Assembly: GCA_022225965.2 (NCBI GenBank)
Contig: JAKJXP020000001.1
Span: forward strand, 310,001-374,000
Direction of reading: 5' to 3'
Origin: Diatrype stigma
Taxonomy: Eukaryota > Ascomycota > Sordariomycetes > Xylariales > Diatrypaceae
Length of the DNA: 64,000 bases
The notes under the pieces were generated by a model. It saw only the letters and a program-made list of their open reading frames with translations. It ran no database searches and had not been told where the DNA came from. Below are positions 48,572 through 61,700 of the stretch, in pieces; the first letter of the stretch is position 1, and every line of letters begins with the position of its first letter. The position numbers were made by a program, and so were the translations under genes.

Positions 48572-49428
48572 ATGGCTCTCAACCTTGAGAGGCAGCTCAC
48601 CTTCGTAAGTCTGCTTTTTCCTTTGCGCCATAGTATATAGCTATCTTCAGCGCACCTGTCTATAGTCTTAAAGTCCATAGCCTACAGCCATCTATAGTTC
48701 GAAGTCTAATACGCGCATCCACTCTCCTCTTCCTCCTCGCTAACTTTGCCTTGTCTTTCTCGACAGTATGGCGCGTATCACCACGACTCGACAAACATTG
48801 CCATTCATATGATCTGCGTGCCCTTGATTCTCTTCAGCGGTTTCACCATGGTAAGTTTTACCGCCTGTCCCACCCGCAACTACATATCTAGGTCTCGGTC
48901 CAACCTTCCAGCCAGCCAAGGATCGGGTTTTCAAGTCTGCAAGTATTGCTAACGGGCTAAGTGAAGGCTGCAAACACCGGTGATCTAATCCCTCTTCCCG
49001 ACTTCTTGATCCTTCCCAACCTGAACCCCAACCTCGGCACCATCGCAGCGTTGACCTGGGGCGCTCTATACGTGCTCCTAGAACCCGTGGCTGGAACAGC
49101 CTTAGCTCTGATATGCCTTGGTGCCGCCGCCCTGTCTAACAACCTCCTTTCTACGTATCCCGCCCTTACGAACCAGGTCGCCATCGCTACACATATAGTA
49201 TGCTGGCTGTTCCAGTTCATCGGCCACGGCGCATTCGAGGGACGTGCACCCGCTCTGCTAGACAACTTGGTCCAGGCCATCTTTCTAGCCCCCCTTTTCG
49301 TCTGGCTTGAAATGCTCTTCAAATTTGGGTACAGGCGAGAGCTGCGACAGCGCGTCGAGAAGGCTGTTCAAGTCGAGGTTGCCAAGTTCAGGTCCAAGGC
49401 TGCTGCAAAGAACGGCAAGGCTCAGTGA
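48572..49428 (+). CDS. mpo1: Mpo1-type 2-hydroxy fatty acid dioxygenase (YGL010w/DUF962 family)
   Basis: ER membrane dioxygenase that in yeast removes one carbon from 2-hydroxy fatty acids in the phytosphingosine degradation pathway. Exons: 48572-48604 (MALNLERQLTF), 48767-48850 and 48967-49428, giving 192 residues; phase 0 at every junction. The family His motif is in YHHDSTNIAIHMICVP, followed by hydrophobic spans (LILFSGFTM, ALYVLLEPVAGTALALICLGAAAL, VAIATHIVCWLFQFIGHGAFEG). IGHGAFEGRAPALLDN is the second conserved block and supplies a further His. The C-terminus is Lys-rich. The gene is divergent from rpb7. Confidence 0.93.
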
Positions 49429-50170
49429 AGACACCGGACGAAGCCCCCATGGCATGGCCTCAGGTTATACCAATACCAAAAAGTGAACCCGTCTGGATTC
49501 TGGAAAAGCCATCGGCACTATCTACGCGACCCGAATCCAGGAGGCATGGGTTCGCGGTCAAGTTCAGCGGTTCTTGGATGAGGTACTGGAAGAATTCACC
49601 GAAAGTAGACAACCCCGAGTACCGCACAGGACCACAAGGATGAAGGGCTTCCCCACCAAACATCTTGCGGCAAAGCGGCCAAACTCGAGTTGGATGATGT
49701 TTGGGGACATTCGTAATAACATCAGCCTTCACCCGTATTAATACGCCTGGTCGCATTGCAGGCCCGGAGAACAAAGGTTACAAAGTATCGAGATAGACTG
49801 ACTATCTGTGGTGCAGCTCACTTCTCAGCCCCTTGTAACACCATCCAGAGCCATAGTTTTCTCTCAGTGCTTTAACGCAGCAGCGTGATAGGCATGTTTT
49901 CTCAACGTTCAATTATCTATGTATATACTAAAGTAGATCCATCTTGTCAATACCAATATATGTTATTAGAGTAGGTACGATAGCACCAATGCAAGAATGT
50001 AAGTTAGTTATGAGACCACTCTCACAGTCGAAAATCCACTTCTATACTTGCCTCATACCATCAAAAATAACAGCCAACTTACCTGTTAGTAGGTCTCTTG
50101 TCATATTGCTTGCATTACCTTACATTACCTTTGTATATATAACACCTACCGCGAATCGCATCCCACTTAC
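49429..50170. other. Convergent intergenic region
   Basis: Holds the 3' ends of mpo1 (+) and the downstream minus-strand gene. Both strands stay open for 70-100 codons next to mpo1, but without recognisable sequence. Confidence 0.5.
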
Positions 50171-51970
50171 TTACCTTGGTCGTCCCTCTTGTATCCGACC
50201 CGTCGACGACAGCTCACTGGAGGTCAAGCACACGAAGGACAAGTCCGACTCATCATCATCAACAGCAACGGAGGAAAAAGGACTCTTACCTCTCAATATA
50301 AGGCTCATGGCCTTACTGTCGCCGGAGTTCCCGCGCGCCGTCCCCTTCCGACGACGGTGCTCCTCTTGCGGTTGCGGTTGCTGTTGCTTCCCGGCTTTCC
50401 CTTCCTGTTCGTCGTGTTGGCTGCGGCTGTGCGGGCCGCGCGTGCTCGCGGCGCGCGTCGTCCGCTGTTCCTCCGCCGCGACGTTGCTGGTGTTCCGAGA
50501 GGATGACGACAACGACAGCGACCTCGCCATCCCCCCCGTCCTCCCGCTCTGGACGTTTGCCGCCGCCGCTGCTGTTGCTTGGGATGCGGGCGTCGTCAGG
50601 CTCGGCATCTCGTTCAGGTACACCTGGTACTTCGGCAACGGCATCGGGATCGTGCGGAGCGGCTGGCCGCGGATGTTCAGGAACGTCTTGCCCGGTCTGC
50701 GCCGAAGCTCCGGCGGACCTGACGGATGTTGCCCCCTCCCAGGAGTTAGAGCTGGGGCTAGAGCTGGAGCTGGGGCTAGAGCTGGAGCTGGGGCCACGGG
50801 CGCGGCATAGGGGATGTCGACGGCCGGTCGGCGGCGGACGGGCGGCGAGACGTCGTTGGCAGCGCCCCGCGTGGCACGGCTGCGGCTGCTATGGGAAGCA
50901 AGGTCCGCTACCGCCGCCTGTCTCCTGATCTGCAGTGGTGGCGGCGGCGGCGGTGGCGGTAGCAGCGTCGAGGCCGAGGCGGATGTCGGCACTGGCGCGG
51001 CGAACCACCTCCGGTGCTGCTGGCTCTGGTACGCCGGAGTAGGCTCTATGGGCTTTGGCAGCGGTGGCACGTCGCCGAAGGCTGGCGTTCGGTTGACGGC
51101 GGAGGAGGCGCTACGGCTGAGCTTAGTAGCGTCCTCCGTCGGGACGTCTTCGGAGCGGCGGCGGCGGCGGTGCTGATCGTACGTGTGCTGTTGCTGCAGG
51201 TGACCTTCTCGAGGCTTGCTGCTGCTACTGCTGCTGCTGCTGTTGTTGTTACTTACGATATATTTGCCATTAGTCTTGCGCAAAGTAGGCGGAGGGGGAA
51301 GGGGAGGAAGAGGAGCGGAAGAAGAATAGGTCTTATTTTGAGACGAGGATTGGTGCGCCGCGTTGGCAGTCCTTGTCGGGTGATGATTATTCAACGCTCT
51401 CGACGAGAACGACGACGATGATGATACTTTGGTGGGCGGCGGCCTGGAGAAAGGGCTGACGGGCGGCGCCTCAGCCGCACCACGCTGGTAGGACTCCGTC
51501 CTGGCGAACGTCTCGGGCGCGTGGTACACGTCCGGCAGCCAGACGCTTGTTTTCGAGTCCACGACCCGGTGTCTTTGGTGCCCGTGTTTATGGTGGTGCT
51601 GCTGCTGCTTTTCAACGGGGGACTTTTGGCGCTTCTTCTGCTTCCCGCCGCCGCCGAACCCCTCGTCGACAGTCGGCCGCTCGACCAAGATGGCGCCCCG
51701 GCCCACCTGCCGGCCCCGCAGATCCCGGCTCCGTGCGAGCACACACTTCTCGCAGAAGGGCTCCCGGCCTTGGATGTGGTGGGGCACGAGCCGCCCGCAG
51801 TGCTGCTGCCGCTGCCGCTTCTCGGCGGCAGCCTTGCCGCCGCCAAACAGGAGGCCGAGGAAGCTCCGCCCGGTGCTCTGCTGCTGCTGCTTGTAGTATG
51901 TGGGACACTTCGTTATCGACGTGGTGTGGTGGCCGCACGCCGCGTAGTCTTGGGTAAGGTTGATACACAT
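50171..51970 (-). CDS. Low-complexity fungal protein with N-terminal Cys/His motif
   Basis: Single-exon gene for a 599-residue protein of unknown function. The start at 51970 (MCINLTQDYAACGHH) is preferred over the open extension to 52072, because many fungal proteins begin with an MC-x-Y-x-CGH-type motif. The first 110 residues have Cys/His pairs (CGHH, KCPTYY, HCGRL, FCEKC) that could bind zinc. The rest is disordered: His/Gln runs, Ser runs, a Pro run, PAPALAP repeats, then a conserved-looking island (GKTFLNIRGQPLRTIPMPLP) and a basic Ser-rich C-terminus. The trinucleotide-repeat composition also keeps other frames open. Function cannot be inferred. Confidence 0.75.
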   Translation of the reverse strand: MCINLTQDYAACGHHTTSITKCPTYYKQQQQSTGRSFLGLLFGGGKAAAEKRQRQQHCGRLVPHHIQGREPFCEKCVLARSRDLRGRQVGRGAILVERPTVDEGFGGGGKQKKRQKSPVEKQQQHHHKHGHQRHRVVDSKTSVWLPDVYHAPETFARTESYQRGAAEAPPVSPFSRPPPTKVSSSSSFSSRALNNHHPTRTANAAHQSSSQNKTYSSSAPLPPLPPPPTLRKTNGKYIVSNNNSSSSSSSSKPREGHLQQQHTYDQHRRRRRSEDVPTEDATKLSRSASSAVNRTPAFGDVPPLPKPIEPTPAYQSQQHRRWFAAPVPTSASASTLLPPPPPPPPLQIRRQAAVADLASHSSRSRATRGAANDVSPPVRRRPAVDIPYAAPVAPAPALAPAPALAPALTPGRGQHPSGPPELRRRPGKTFLNIRGQPLRTIPMPLPKYQVYLNEMPSLTTPASQATAAAAANVQSGRTGGMARSLSLSSSSRNTSNVAAEEQRTTRAASTRGPHSRSQHDEQEGKAGKQQQPQPQEEHRRRKGTARGNSGDSKAMSLILRGKSPFSSVAVDDDESDLSFVCLTSSELSSTGRIQEGRPR

Positions 51971-54900
51971 GGTGCTTGCGTTTTGTCGTTTCGCTCGTTC
52001 GATATTATGCTGTGATTTCCTTCCTGCTCGAAGATCTCGACGAGTCTTTGCTGCAAGGTGTTTTTCAAACAAAGTACGTAGCCTCGCCGAGATGATAGAT
52101 GCGCAATGAACTTCAGCCAGGCGTTACACACATCCTTCACCAGAGACTTTTACGAGGGGTACCCAACTATCTAATGTATACGCGCTCCGGACAATCGATC
52201 TGTTACCCTTTGAATAATGCAATTGTTCAGAGACAGGTTCTATGTGCCCGCTCCCATCCGTTGTTCGACCTTCTTTGTCACATCGTCTACTAACTTCTAG
52301 AAGGCCGCGTGAACAAGGAGTGTCCACGAGAAATTGTCATTCAGTAGACAAGACTATATCAGTCTGTGGTTATAGTCCTTGAGTCGGAACACCCACTTAT
52401 CCCCAGTCCGAAGCCTTTAGTCCTTGCTAAGCCCTGCGGCCCTCCGTATGATAAACAATGCCATGCAGAGCCCAGCGTCAGTGTTCGTTCAAGAACAAGG
52501 GAATGCATAGCGTCGTAACCTCCTCTGGCCCCTTTGTTACGCACGACGATTGATCACAACCTTGGACTGTGCACGGAACGCTGATTCTTCGAGAGATCAT
52601 ATAGTTAAGGGTAACTCCAAAGGCTGACGGCCTGGAAAGATGATGTGAAGCTGCCTCCGTCGGGCTCGCATTGAGTAGATCATATGGTCGGCCATTTGGG
52701 TCGTCCAACACTCACTATGAAGTCGGTCAAGCGAGAGATTATGTACAACAACATCAATAGGATGGAATCGAGACACTTAAGGTGATTCTATAACGAGCCT
52801 GTCTGAGGGATGCTAGATTGGATGGGATGATGATCCAAACATCAGCGACGTAACATCGTGTAGATTGAAGACAGGCGAGAAGCCCAACAGAGTGGCTAGA
52901 CAGCACGCTCTGGAATCAAATGTGCTTAACATATGTGCGTAGCTGATGACTCTGCCTTAGGTATCACAGTTATGAACATACCCCTTTTGACCAGGGACTT
53001 CTCAGCTGGTGCATATTACAGTCAGACTTTCCTGCTGGCGAGAAGGTCCAAGCAAGGTTTTGTTGCTACCCAAGGGGCACATAGACCAATACTGGGTTTC
53101 ACCGTGGTGAAATCTCATAGCTATGACCGGGAGCAGCCAGGTTTATCATCTGTCATTTTCAGTTTCTTATATAGTAATCACTCCGTATATAGGTAGAAAT
53201 CCTTGACGATTGACAGTGGGTGCTATATTGCCAGGCTACCGTGCCTCGGAAGCTTCTACACATGCTCTGGAAGGGGTTCCGGACGAGGTCTTGCAGTGCC
53301 TGATGAGACTTCACTCACTTCACGTGTCATTCCCCTTGATTTTGTTCACGACAACATCCGCCCCACCACAGAGGAACTCCTCTCGAGTCATGCCTACTAC
53401 GTGGCCCAAGGCCACCAGATCCCGCACAACGCTTTTCTAGCACTTCGTATGACGGGCTATATTGCAAGGGGTCGGAGGCTACAGTCAAGTCCGTTGATCA
53501 GCAGCTATAGATCACGAAACGCGGTATAGTACTACGCAGTGGGCTGGCGCTCCCTTTTTAGTAACCTCTTCGTGATCTGCAACTACTGCTGTGCCGTTCA
53601 CTCGGGCACCTAGCTTCGACTATCCGCCCCTGAACTAGATATAAATATTCATGGGGGCGGAACTGGCCCAGCTAGAGGGACGTAAGAGGGACTACCTTAG
53701 CAACTGTCAACCATGACTATAGCGATTCGGCGAATTGGGACTCCGCGCTAGAACAATTGTAATACTTTTCGCCGCTTCAGCGTTGTTGCGAACAGCAAGC
53801 CTATGAAGTACACCGGGGGCGTGAAAGAACTTCCAGTGCCCGCCCCAGGTCCGCTGAAGGGTGCCCGGGCCTCTGGACTCGGAATCAAGCAGCTTCAAGG
53901 CAGGACAAACGGCAAGTATCATCACCAGAGCTCCTTTGTATCTATAACTCGCTTTGGTGGCAATTGACACTTCGGTAACATATTGCGGATGCCATTCTAT
54001 AATAGAGCCGATATAGGAAGTGCATCGACCCGAGAAGGCTATTCTTACGCCCAAACCCGTGAAACTGGCCTGCTAGTGAGGCTAAAGTTTCGTAGGGACA
54101 TGCCGAGGTCGTAATTAGGAAACAAGCGCAGGAGACAAGCGCTGACAATCGCGACCAAAGCTTGCACAGAAAAGGCAAGTGTTGAGTCTGAGACGGTGAC
54201 TCAGCTCAGCGAACGGCATCGAAAGGTACTAACTATATGCTTACCCATGCTGCGAGGTCGTGGGGTAGGTGGACATACTATCGTCAGCTGCAAATAGCGG
54301 CGCAATCCTGTCGTGGATCCTAGCGTATTCATCGGTGGGAAAAGCAATAGGTACTATGTAGTAGTGTTGACATGTTAGTCCAAGGCGATGCGATGCGATG
54401 GGTTTGCGATGAGGATTTTGCGCGCGTGCGGGATGAAACGGACTGCCTTAGGTTGCTTGTTGATGTGGTGTTTCCTGCCACTGATATCCTGTATCCTTAA
54501 CTAGTTCCAACTAAAGCACACTCAAGTTGGCAATCGAGATCCAACGGACGTTACATAGTAGTAGTGCTCGATAGGTAATAGGTACTCCGTCCCTAAGAGT
54601 AGATCTAACCAAAAGCCGAGTCGGCATACCACGATGCCATGATACCCTGATGCCATGATACCTACCATGGTACCATGCATACAGGACGCATCCCATGCAT
54701 GCACATGCCCGAGATCTGACTAGGTACCTAGGTAGGTTGGTTGAATTGTCAATGCAGCTAAGAGATCTCACAGCTCATGCGTGGTCCCAGGGAACCCGAG
54801 AAACACAGGCATCCAGGCATCCAGGCGTCCAGGCACAGACGGGCCCAGGAGGCGCCAGCACCCAGGAAGGAGGGAGGTATGCAGTACTTCGCAGGCAGGT

Positions 54901-57900
54901 AGGCAACCTTGAGGTAGGTATGATGACTCGCATGACATGTGCTGGTGTGCTGGCATGCGATGCCTTGGACGCGTCCACGGGTCGCTATTCGATATTCGAT
55001 CTGGTTGATCTTTCTTGGGGGCCTGGGCGCTTTGACGGGCTTCGAAACAAATTTTGGTCTTAGCCGGGCCGCAAGCAAGGGAAGCTACGAAGTACATGAT
55101 ACTACCTGGTGTGTGTATGTAGCTTACCTAGCAGCCTAGGTACCCTAGTCCGCCATGCAGCTGCCCATGTCCTCCTGCACGCTTTGACCCCATCTGAACC
55201 TTCAACCTAACGAAGGTTCCAAGTTCCTTCCATCCAGCAATCTTCAGCCTTCGAAGTTGTGGGTTGTGCTGTCTATGTATGTATGTACGTAGGCGTCGTG
55301 ATCCCTTCGAAAAGTCGGAAGCGGTCGTTGGGTATCGGCGAGCCTATTGGCCGTTTCACTCGGGTTTCAATTCCCTCAACTTGCTCGAAAATCCATATAG
55401 TCTCGTTTATGCGAAGACGAAGAATATCGAAGCAGTATTGAAGCATTATTCAAGATGTATGCATATTCACATAACTGATGAGTCAGTTTTATCGGCACTT
55501 CACTTTTCTAAATGCAGGCTATTTGGAGCTTGAAATGTTCCCGAGGTCAAGTTCCAAGGTTCCTTGCATTATGGTAAGGTAGCATAAGCGAAGCATCGTG
55601 CGCACTTACCTAAGGTAGGTAGGGAGTCAAGCTATTTGCCTAGTTAGGCAGGTGGGCTACAGCAACGTATGCAAACAGCATGGGTTCGTTCACCTGCATC
55701 TGATGCTGCATGCCGGCCATGCAGCAAGTGACCAGGGTATCGTCAACTTTTGCAACTTTCATGTCGTATGAAGTGGTGTTTACAACAAGCAGAACAATAT
55801 AGTTGAGGATGGGCAAGCTTGCGTCTCGGTTCGGAGCTATACTCGCTTGCCTTGGGGTATCCATCAATAATAGGCATACCATACTTATATTTGTCCTCTG
55901 AATTCATAACACTATAATCCTTTCAAGTCTGTCAATGCAGCCAACCTTGGCCGATCAGCCGATAGGCTCGGGACGATGCTCTATATAGCCATGCTACTTC
56001 GTAAGCGGTCAAAGCCACGTGCTAAGTCAAGGTGGAATCATACCTATGCTATACTGCATAGTATATAGACTACGTAGTAGATTAAGCCTATATCGCGCTT
56101 AACACCAAGCTGAATATGCCACTGGAGGGGGTTTCAAACTACTGTAACTACTACACACAGCACCTTGATGCCCCCTCTCGTCTTGATGATATCTTCTTAT
56201 TACTATATATGTAGTAGCTAGGTTTCTGACGCTTCAAGCCACATTGCATTATATCTACATTACATACACGTAAGTGAGATCAAACACCGAGATCTTCCAT
56301 GCCGTGATGATTCACGCCGGGACAAGCACGGGGGTGTGGGTGATGTAACGTGGTCAAGCTTGGTTTGGCCTACTACATCGTGGACTCTCGACTATAACAC
56401 GTAGACAAACCTCGGGCCTTGCCGCGTTGATAATTTGGGGGTCCTTACATTATACCTGCCCACAACATGAATCATGAATAAAGAAGAGTCTGAGAGCCGG
56501 CCTCGCATGACACGGCATCTAAGCCACGGAGCCCGTGAGCTCTGCGTACCCCGGCGTTCGTTCCGTCCGTACTTGCTGACGGATGTATGGCATCACTTCG
56601 GGTATCTCGTATATCCGTAGGTGCGTCAAGTGCGAGCGGGCCTATAAGCACGTGTGCATAAGGCAGGAAGGATTCCTATGTATGTAAGTGTTAATATATC
56701 ATGGAGATGTATGAGTCTGTGTATTCGTACGCCTGGTGGTGATGTAGGATGGAGGATGGCCAAAGTCTATAATATATATACATACACGCGGGCAGGGATG
56801 TATAAACTTCGGAATGGCCTGCGCCGGCTGTGGGACGATGCGGCTCGAGCTCGAGCATCCGGGGGGCTCTAGCGCTAATGTACGACAATGGAACAATCAG
56901 TGCTCACTCAAGATGCCCGATGCGATGCGTGGGTGGGTCTCCCATCCCCCTGAAAGTTCGCCTCAAACAGCCACACTGCCGACTGTGACGAACCGGTGGG
57001 AACTTTCATCTGATAATTAGGTACCGTGGTATAACTAGCGCTAACCTGGTATTTGTACCTGTGTATGAAACTGTGTATGTAGGTACCTAGGTAGTTATCT
57101 ACTACTATAGTGTACAAATTTGTAGTGTAGGGAGGTACCTAATAGTTGATGATAGCTTGAACTTCTCTACAGCAGCAGCAAGCAGTAAGTCGATGACTAG
57201 GTACCGCGCACGGGTGCTTAATTGGTCAAAGAACAATTCCACATGCACACACACACTGGACATTTCAGGTACTTCGTATTCGTACCTTCATACATCCCTA
57301 GGAATATGTAGCAACGTTTCGTGAGCATACCTAAACTCACGAGCACAGTCTAGACTTTTATACCTCCAATTACCTAACAACTAGTATCTGTTACCATCGC
57401 GCGTCTCACACTTCTCGTTTACACCGTTAAGCCTCAAGCCAATCCGCCACTACGGTCTGCCCATCGGCTACCCGCACGTAGGCGCTCGAAGGTGAATCGC
57501 TCCAGGTCCTTTTCCTCCCTAGTACATCCTCACTTCTCCACCCTTCGCCGATACCATGCGAACCCTTGTGCCCATCATCCAGGATCAACCGGGAATGATT
57601 GTTTCGTCACAACGCCCTGCCATATATTGTGTATGTAGATAGATACCTTGGATACATAACGGCCTACAATAAAGCCCCCCATGGTGTGGTGCCATCTGTT
57701 AAAGGCTGAAGATCCCCACTCTCACTCCCATACCCATTTCCATACCCCGCCAATGGTATCGACGTATTCGTGGAAAACCGACACAAGGGCCTCCCGCTCA
57801 CTGGCCCCTATGATGATGATGGCCACGAGCATGGAAGCCGACCTAGTGTGTACGTGTGTCTTTTTCCCCTACCTACTCCCAGCCAAACAGGGTCTGCCTA

Positions 57901-58586
57901 GCTTCGAGAAGGAAACACGGAATGGGTCGCGCTCACCTTTCGCCGTTCGGGATTTGCTTTTCCCTTTTCCCTCTTTTCTTCTCACCGCACTACTTTCGCT
58001 ATGTACACACAGGCAAGCAAGCAAGCAACCAAGCTCCTAATCACTTATTAGTGAAAACAGATCTCATGATGAAAACCACCCCCCATGTAAGACCCTTGGC
58101 TTCGCACGTAATCCGCGATTTGTCCGCAGTAGCCAGATGGTGTGTGGATGACCTTGTTTTCGGATATCTGATAAATTACGACCTACACCCTTGTGTGCCA
58201 GAATCGCTCGTGCTTTGCTCTCTTCTTATTTCTCTACATTATATGTATATATAATACATAATACAGATCTTGTACAACATGATATACTAGGGATAATCTA
58301 CCCTAAGACCCTGATGACCATCTTCTGCATATATAAACCACCACGCCATGCCTGCACCTCGTCCGTAGGCCTCAGTCATTGAAGAAAGAAGGCAGCACAA
58401 CCCCGAACATCTTTTCAATCACATTTACAGATACTACAACGCGAGCTGGATAACTCAGCGCAATTCCTCGCACGATACCTTCTCGTAGGTTCTTAGTCCC
58501 ATATCGAAGTCGACCGAGTGGTGTTACTAACCTAGTGCCAGGCCTCTCAAAAACCCACCACCTCCGGTATAAACCAGCTTCTCACA
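51971..58586. other. Six-kilobase gene-poor region
   Basis: No supportable gene up to the small Cys-rich gene. It is rich in TACCTAGGTAC/TACGTA low-complexity DNA and carries three copies of TACGAAGTA/TACTTCGTA (55086, 55995, 57270). Open frames at about 52900-53530 (+) and 53700-54180 (-) show no recognisable family. The last 260 bp form the promoter and leader of the gene at 58587. Confidence 0.55.
58330..58337 (+). promoter_or_regulatory. TATA box candidate for the small Cys-rich gene
   Basis: TATATAAA about 250 bp upstream of the ATG at 58587, followed by a CA/CT-rich stretch suited to a fungal leader. Position and sequence fit a core promoter. Not proven. Confidence 0.45.
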
Positions 58587-58748
58587 ATGTGTGATTACAC
58601 CAAGAACTACTATATCTACACCTCGTGCCTGGATCCCGGCGCCCACTTCTTCCGCACATCTCTGGACGGCAGCAGCAAGAACGCTTGTCCGAAGGGCCCT
58701 CATGAGCGCTATATCGTCCAGCCTGGCCAGTGTCCATTATGCAATTGA
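58587..58748 (+). CDS. Small cysteine-rich protein, 53 residues
   Basis: Intact single-exon reading frame starting MCDYTKNYYIYTSC and ending YIVQPGQCPLCN. It has five cysteines: one right after the start Met, one in YTSC, one in KNACPKG and a terminal C-P-L-C pair. It also has His residues in GAHFF and PHERY. There is no signal peptide or membrane segment, so it is probably intracellular and may bind a metal ion. Codon use is C-ending and GC-rich (TAC, ATC, ACC, AAG), unlike the noise around it, which supports real coding. The MC-x-Y-x-C...H start resembles the N-terminus of the protein at 50171-51970. Function unknown. Confidence 0.72.
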   Translation: MCDYTKNYYIYTSCLDPGAHFFRTSLDGSSKNACPKGPHERYIVQPGQCPLCN

Positions 58749-61700
58749 CGAAGAATCTGGTATCGTCGTCTTACAGTCTGGGGTGGATGCCATATCCCCT
58801 TCCCTCACGAATATGAATGATCAGAAGTTCCTCTGCGGTCTCCTTTCAGCATGCTCGCAAATTCTACCCTTTGAAGAGCAGGACTCGGTTTCTGGAGTTT
58901 GGTTTCCTTTTTCTTGCAAACAGGCGTTGCATGGAATGCTAGGGTGTCATTGGTTGGGTCTTGATTTTGCAGGACAAGTAGGGGGGTTTTATTCCCACTC
59001 CATCTCCGTCTTACACGCACCTTTAGGGCTGGCTCTCGGGAGGGGACGAATCACCAAAAGGGGAGAGCATGAGTGAGAGCATGGCAAAGGGAATGGCGTG
59101 GTCAGGGTGGGAGTGCAGCTCTGTGTGCTGGACCATGGTTCTAGACACCCTATGTTGGTATCAGAACACTAGGTAGGCTATGCCAGCATGACGTTCTCGT
59201 TATGGCTTACTGCATAGCCCTGGTTCCCCAAGCATCTACTGTAATTGGATTATCATCATCATGGATGAGTCGAAGCATGGAGAGTGTAACGAGCATTGCT
59301 TGGGAGTTGGATCTTTTCCGCGGATCATCACGGTCATCCGCCGTTCTCATAGACAGGCTAGTCCAATCAGAACAACGCCTCTGGGCCCCTTGATAGCCCA
59401 TATGTGACCACTATATTGTTGCTCCTGAAGAATTTGTCTGGTGACATGAACGCATAGGCAATCCAATATTTTGCCTATATCTTACCTATATCTGGGTAGG
59501 AGTTATCTGATCGACGCATGAGACTTGCTTACCCCCCCTTTTGCCACCGTCCAATAGCGTGCGCCGACCGGATTTACGATAAGGCAAAGCAAGCCATTCT
59601 TGTTGGTAACAACAACGAGTGGTCGGTAGCTGGCTTGGAGGACAATTATGATGTATAGGATGCTGTCTTCACTATGTCTAGTTAGCCCGAGCATCCCCGG
59701 TTGACAGTTGGGCAGGTGTCTGCACAAGAAATAACCTCCAATCCCGGTGAGGGTTAGCTTTGGCATTGGTGCCCTCCGGAGAGTTGTGTGTATAGAGCCC
59801 AGGATGTTATGTATAGCATGTCCCGACGCTATGTCACCCAGATTAGTGTAGCCATCTGTGTGATCATTGCATGGAAACTGTTGCACCGGATTCCACCACA
59901 GTGACATCCATCTAGTTGGCTTCGCAGTAGGTAGATCGGGAAGCATGCCGTAAACAACTTCCACAAGCTACGGAACCAAGACCGATTGTCCCTCACCACA
60001 TGCCACTAACTACTACGTAACAGGGCTAATTCTTTTTTTAAACACCCCTCCCCTCCTCGCCCATCCCTAAAAGGGTGGCCATGGCACGGACAGGAGTGGG
60101 ACATATCAGTCCCGCTAAGCAGGCTACCGAAGCGCCTCTTCGAACCCGGCGCTTGCAGGTGGTCTAGCCTCTAACTATGGGGGACTTGTTGATCAGGTCG
60201 CTGCAAAGCGGACCATGCGCCTGGAAGAGGATGTTCCACTACGGGATCGAAGCCGGGAGATGTACTTCGTACAGCCGCTGAGCCTGTTCCGTTGGCGCTC
60301 TTCTACGGCTCACGTGGGGGGCAGAATCAAGCAAAGAACCAGAACCCAGGTGCCACGAGGAGCCCTCCCCAGCATAGTTATCGGCGTCTCCGCGATCGAC
60401 AATCAACTGCTCACAACGCTACCTTGGTAGCCAGGAATGGTCGATTTCACGCACCCGGGGGTGAGAACTGCGGGAGCTTCGATCATGGTCAATACCTTAT
60501 CTAGTATGGGCAATGGGCAATGAGCATCGCATAAGGCTATGTCTGTGGTACGAAGATTGCCTTGTTCATGGGAAGGACCTATACGTCGGCTGCCCAAAGG
60601 AATAATATAACCCCCACAAGCTTTGGTCGCCGAAGTAGAAGGAATGGACGAAGATGCGGGGAAGTTCTCATCCTCCCCGCAAATCGAACGTCTATACTGA
60701 GGACTATTCGTCACTCTGCTGGCCATGAAGAGCAGTTACTTTGGCCATAGCTGATACCTTCCGGTGCCTAGGCATATACGCTGTGTATGGTACCATGGAC
60801 TGTATGGTACCATGGACAGCGTCATGGGAGAATTTTGCAATCAACCATCAAGCCACATTTTCAGTATTACCCTTTCAATAAAACACAGCTCACGAATGGA
60901 GGTCCACTTGTGGGTTAGGGCTCTGGGAATAGGAACGGGAACACAATGCTTCCTTCTCGTGCGCAAGGTACACAGACATGCTAATAAGCTCGACCGCGGA
61001 TGTAGCATATATTACTAGCCAGCAAAGTCCTAGTCTGGCATGCATGGTCGAGCAGACCATCAACCCACTACTGCCAGGCTCCGTGGTGGTTGAGGGGCCA
61101 CCACGGATAGATGAACGGTGAGTTTCATCATGTGAAAGCAAAGGGGCCACCAGCATATCGTGGTGATGGTTCGAAGCTGGAAGTAAGTACGTAAGCAACG
61201 CACTGAACTCTGAAGCTCCACGACTGAGGAAATTTGCTAGTACGAAGAGCCCATGCTTCGTCGATCGCGGCGAGCGGAGGGAAGGGGGAAGGAGGGAAGA
61301 GAGTGGAACATTGGAAGTGGAAGACAAATGTTATTCAATGGGTCAACTGGCTGCTCTCGAAGGATGGCGAAGGATGGCAGCGACGGGAATGGAAGGTTCA
61401 CCTCACCGATAAAGCCGCTGCTTTGACGTTGCGGACAGACGTTGTCTCATCTTGAATCCCTGACCAATGCCCAGCGAGCTTTCTGGGGGCCCCACTCCGC
61501 ATTGGCCCATAGCTCGAGATCCTGGTCTTGGCAACATAAGTCCCTGAGGAAGCTACCAACGACCATGGAAGTAGGTACGCTAGAGACCCCTGATCTGGCA
61601 TGTAATGCATCCATGGGATCTGTATGTATTTATCCTGCCATATATACTAAGTGTAGGTACCTTAGGGCGCGGGGGGGTATTTTAAAAACGATGACCAGGG

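Noticed and set aside
59503..59964. 153-codon minus-strand frame
   Set aside because: No recognised domain, mixed composition and no neighbouring exons with matching phase.
60120..60180. Possible tRNA on the minus strand from GGGTTCGAAGAGG
   Set aside because: The arms of the T-stem do not pair and no acceptor stem or anticodon arm could be built.
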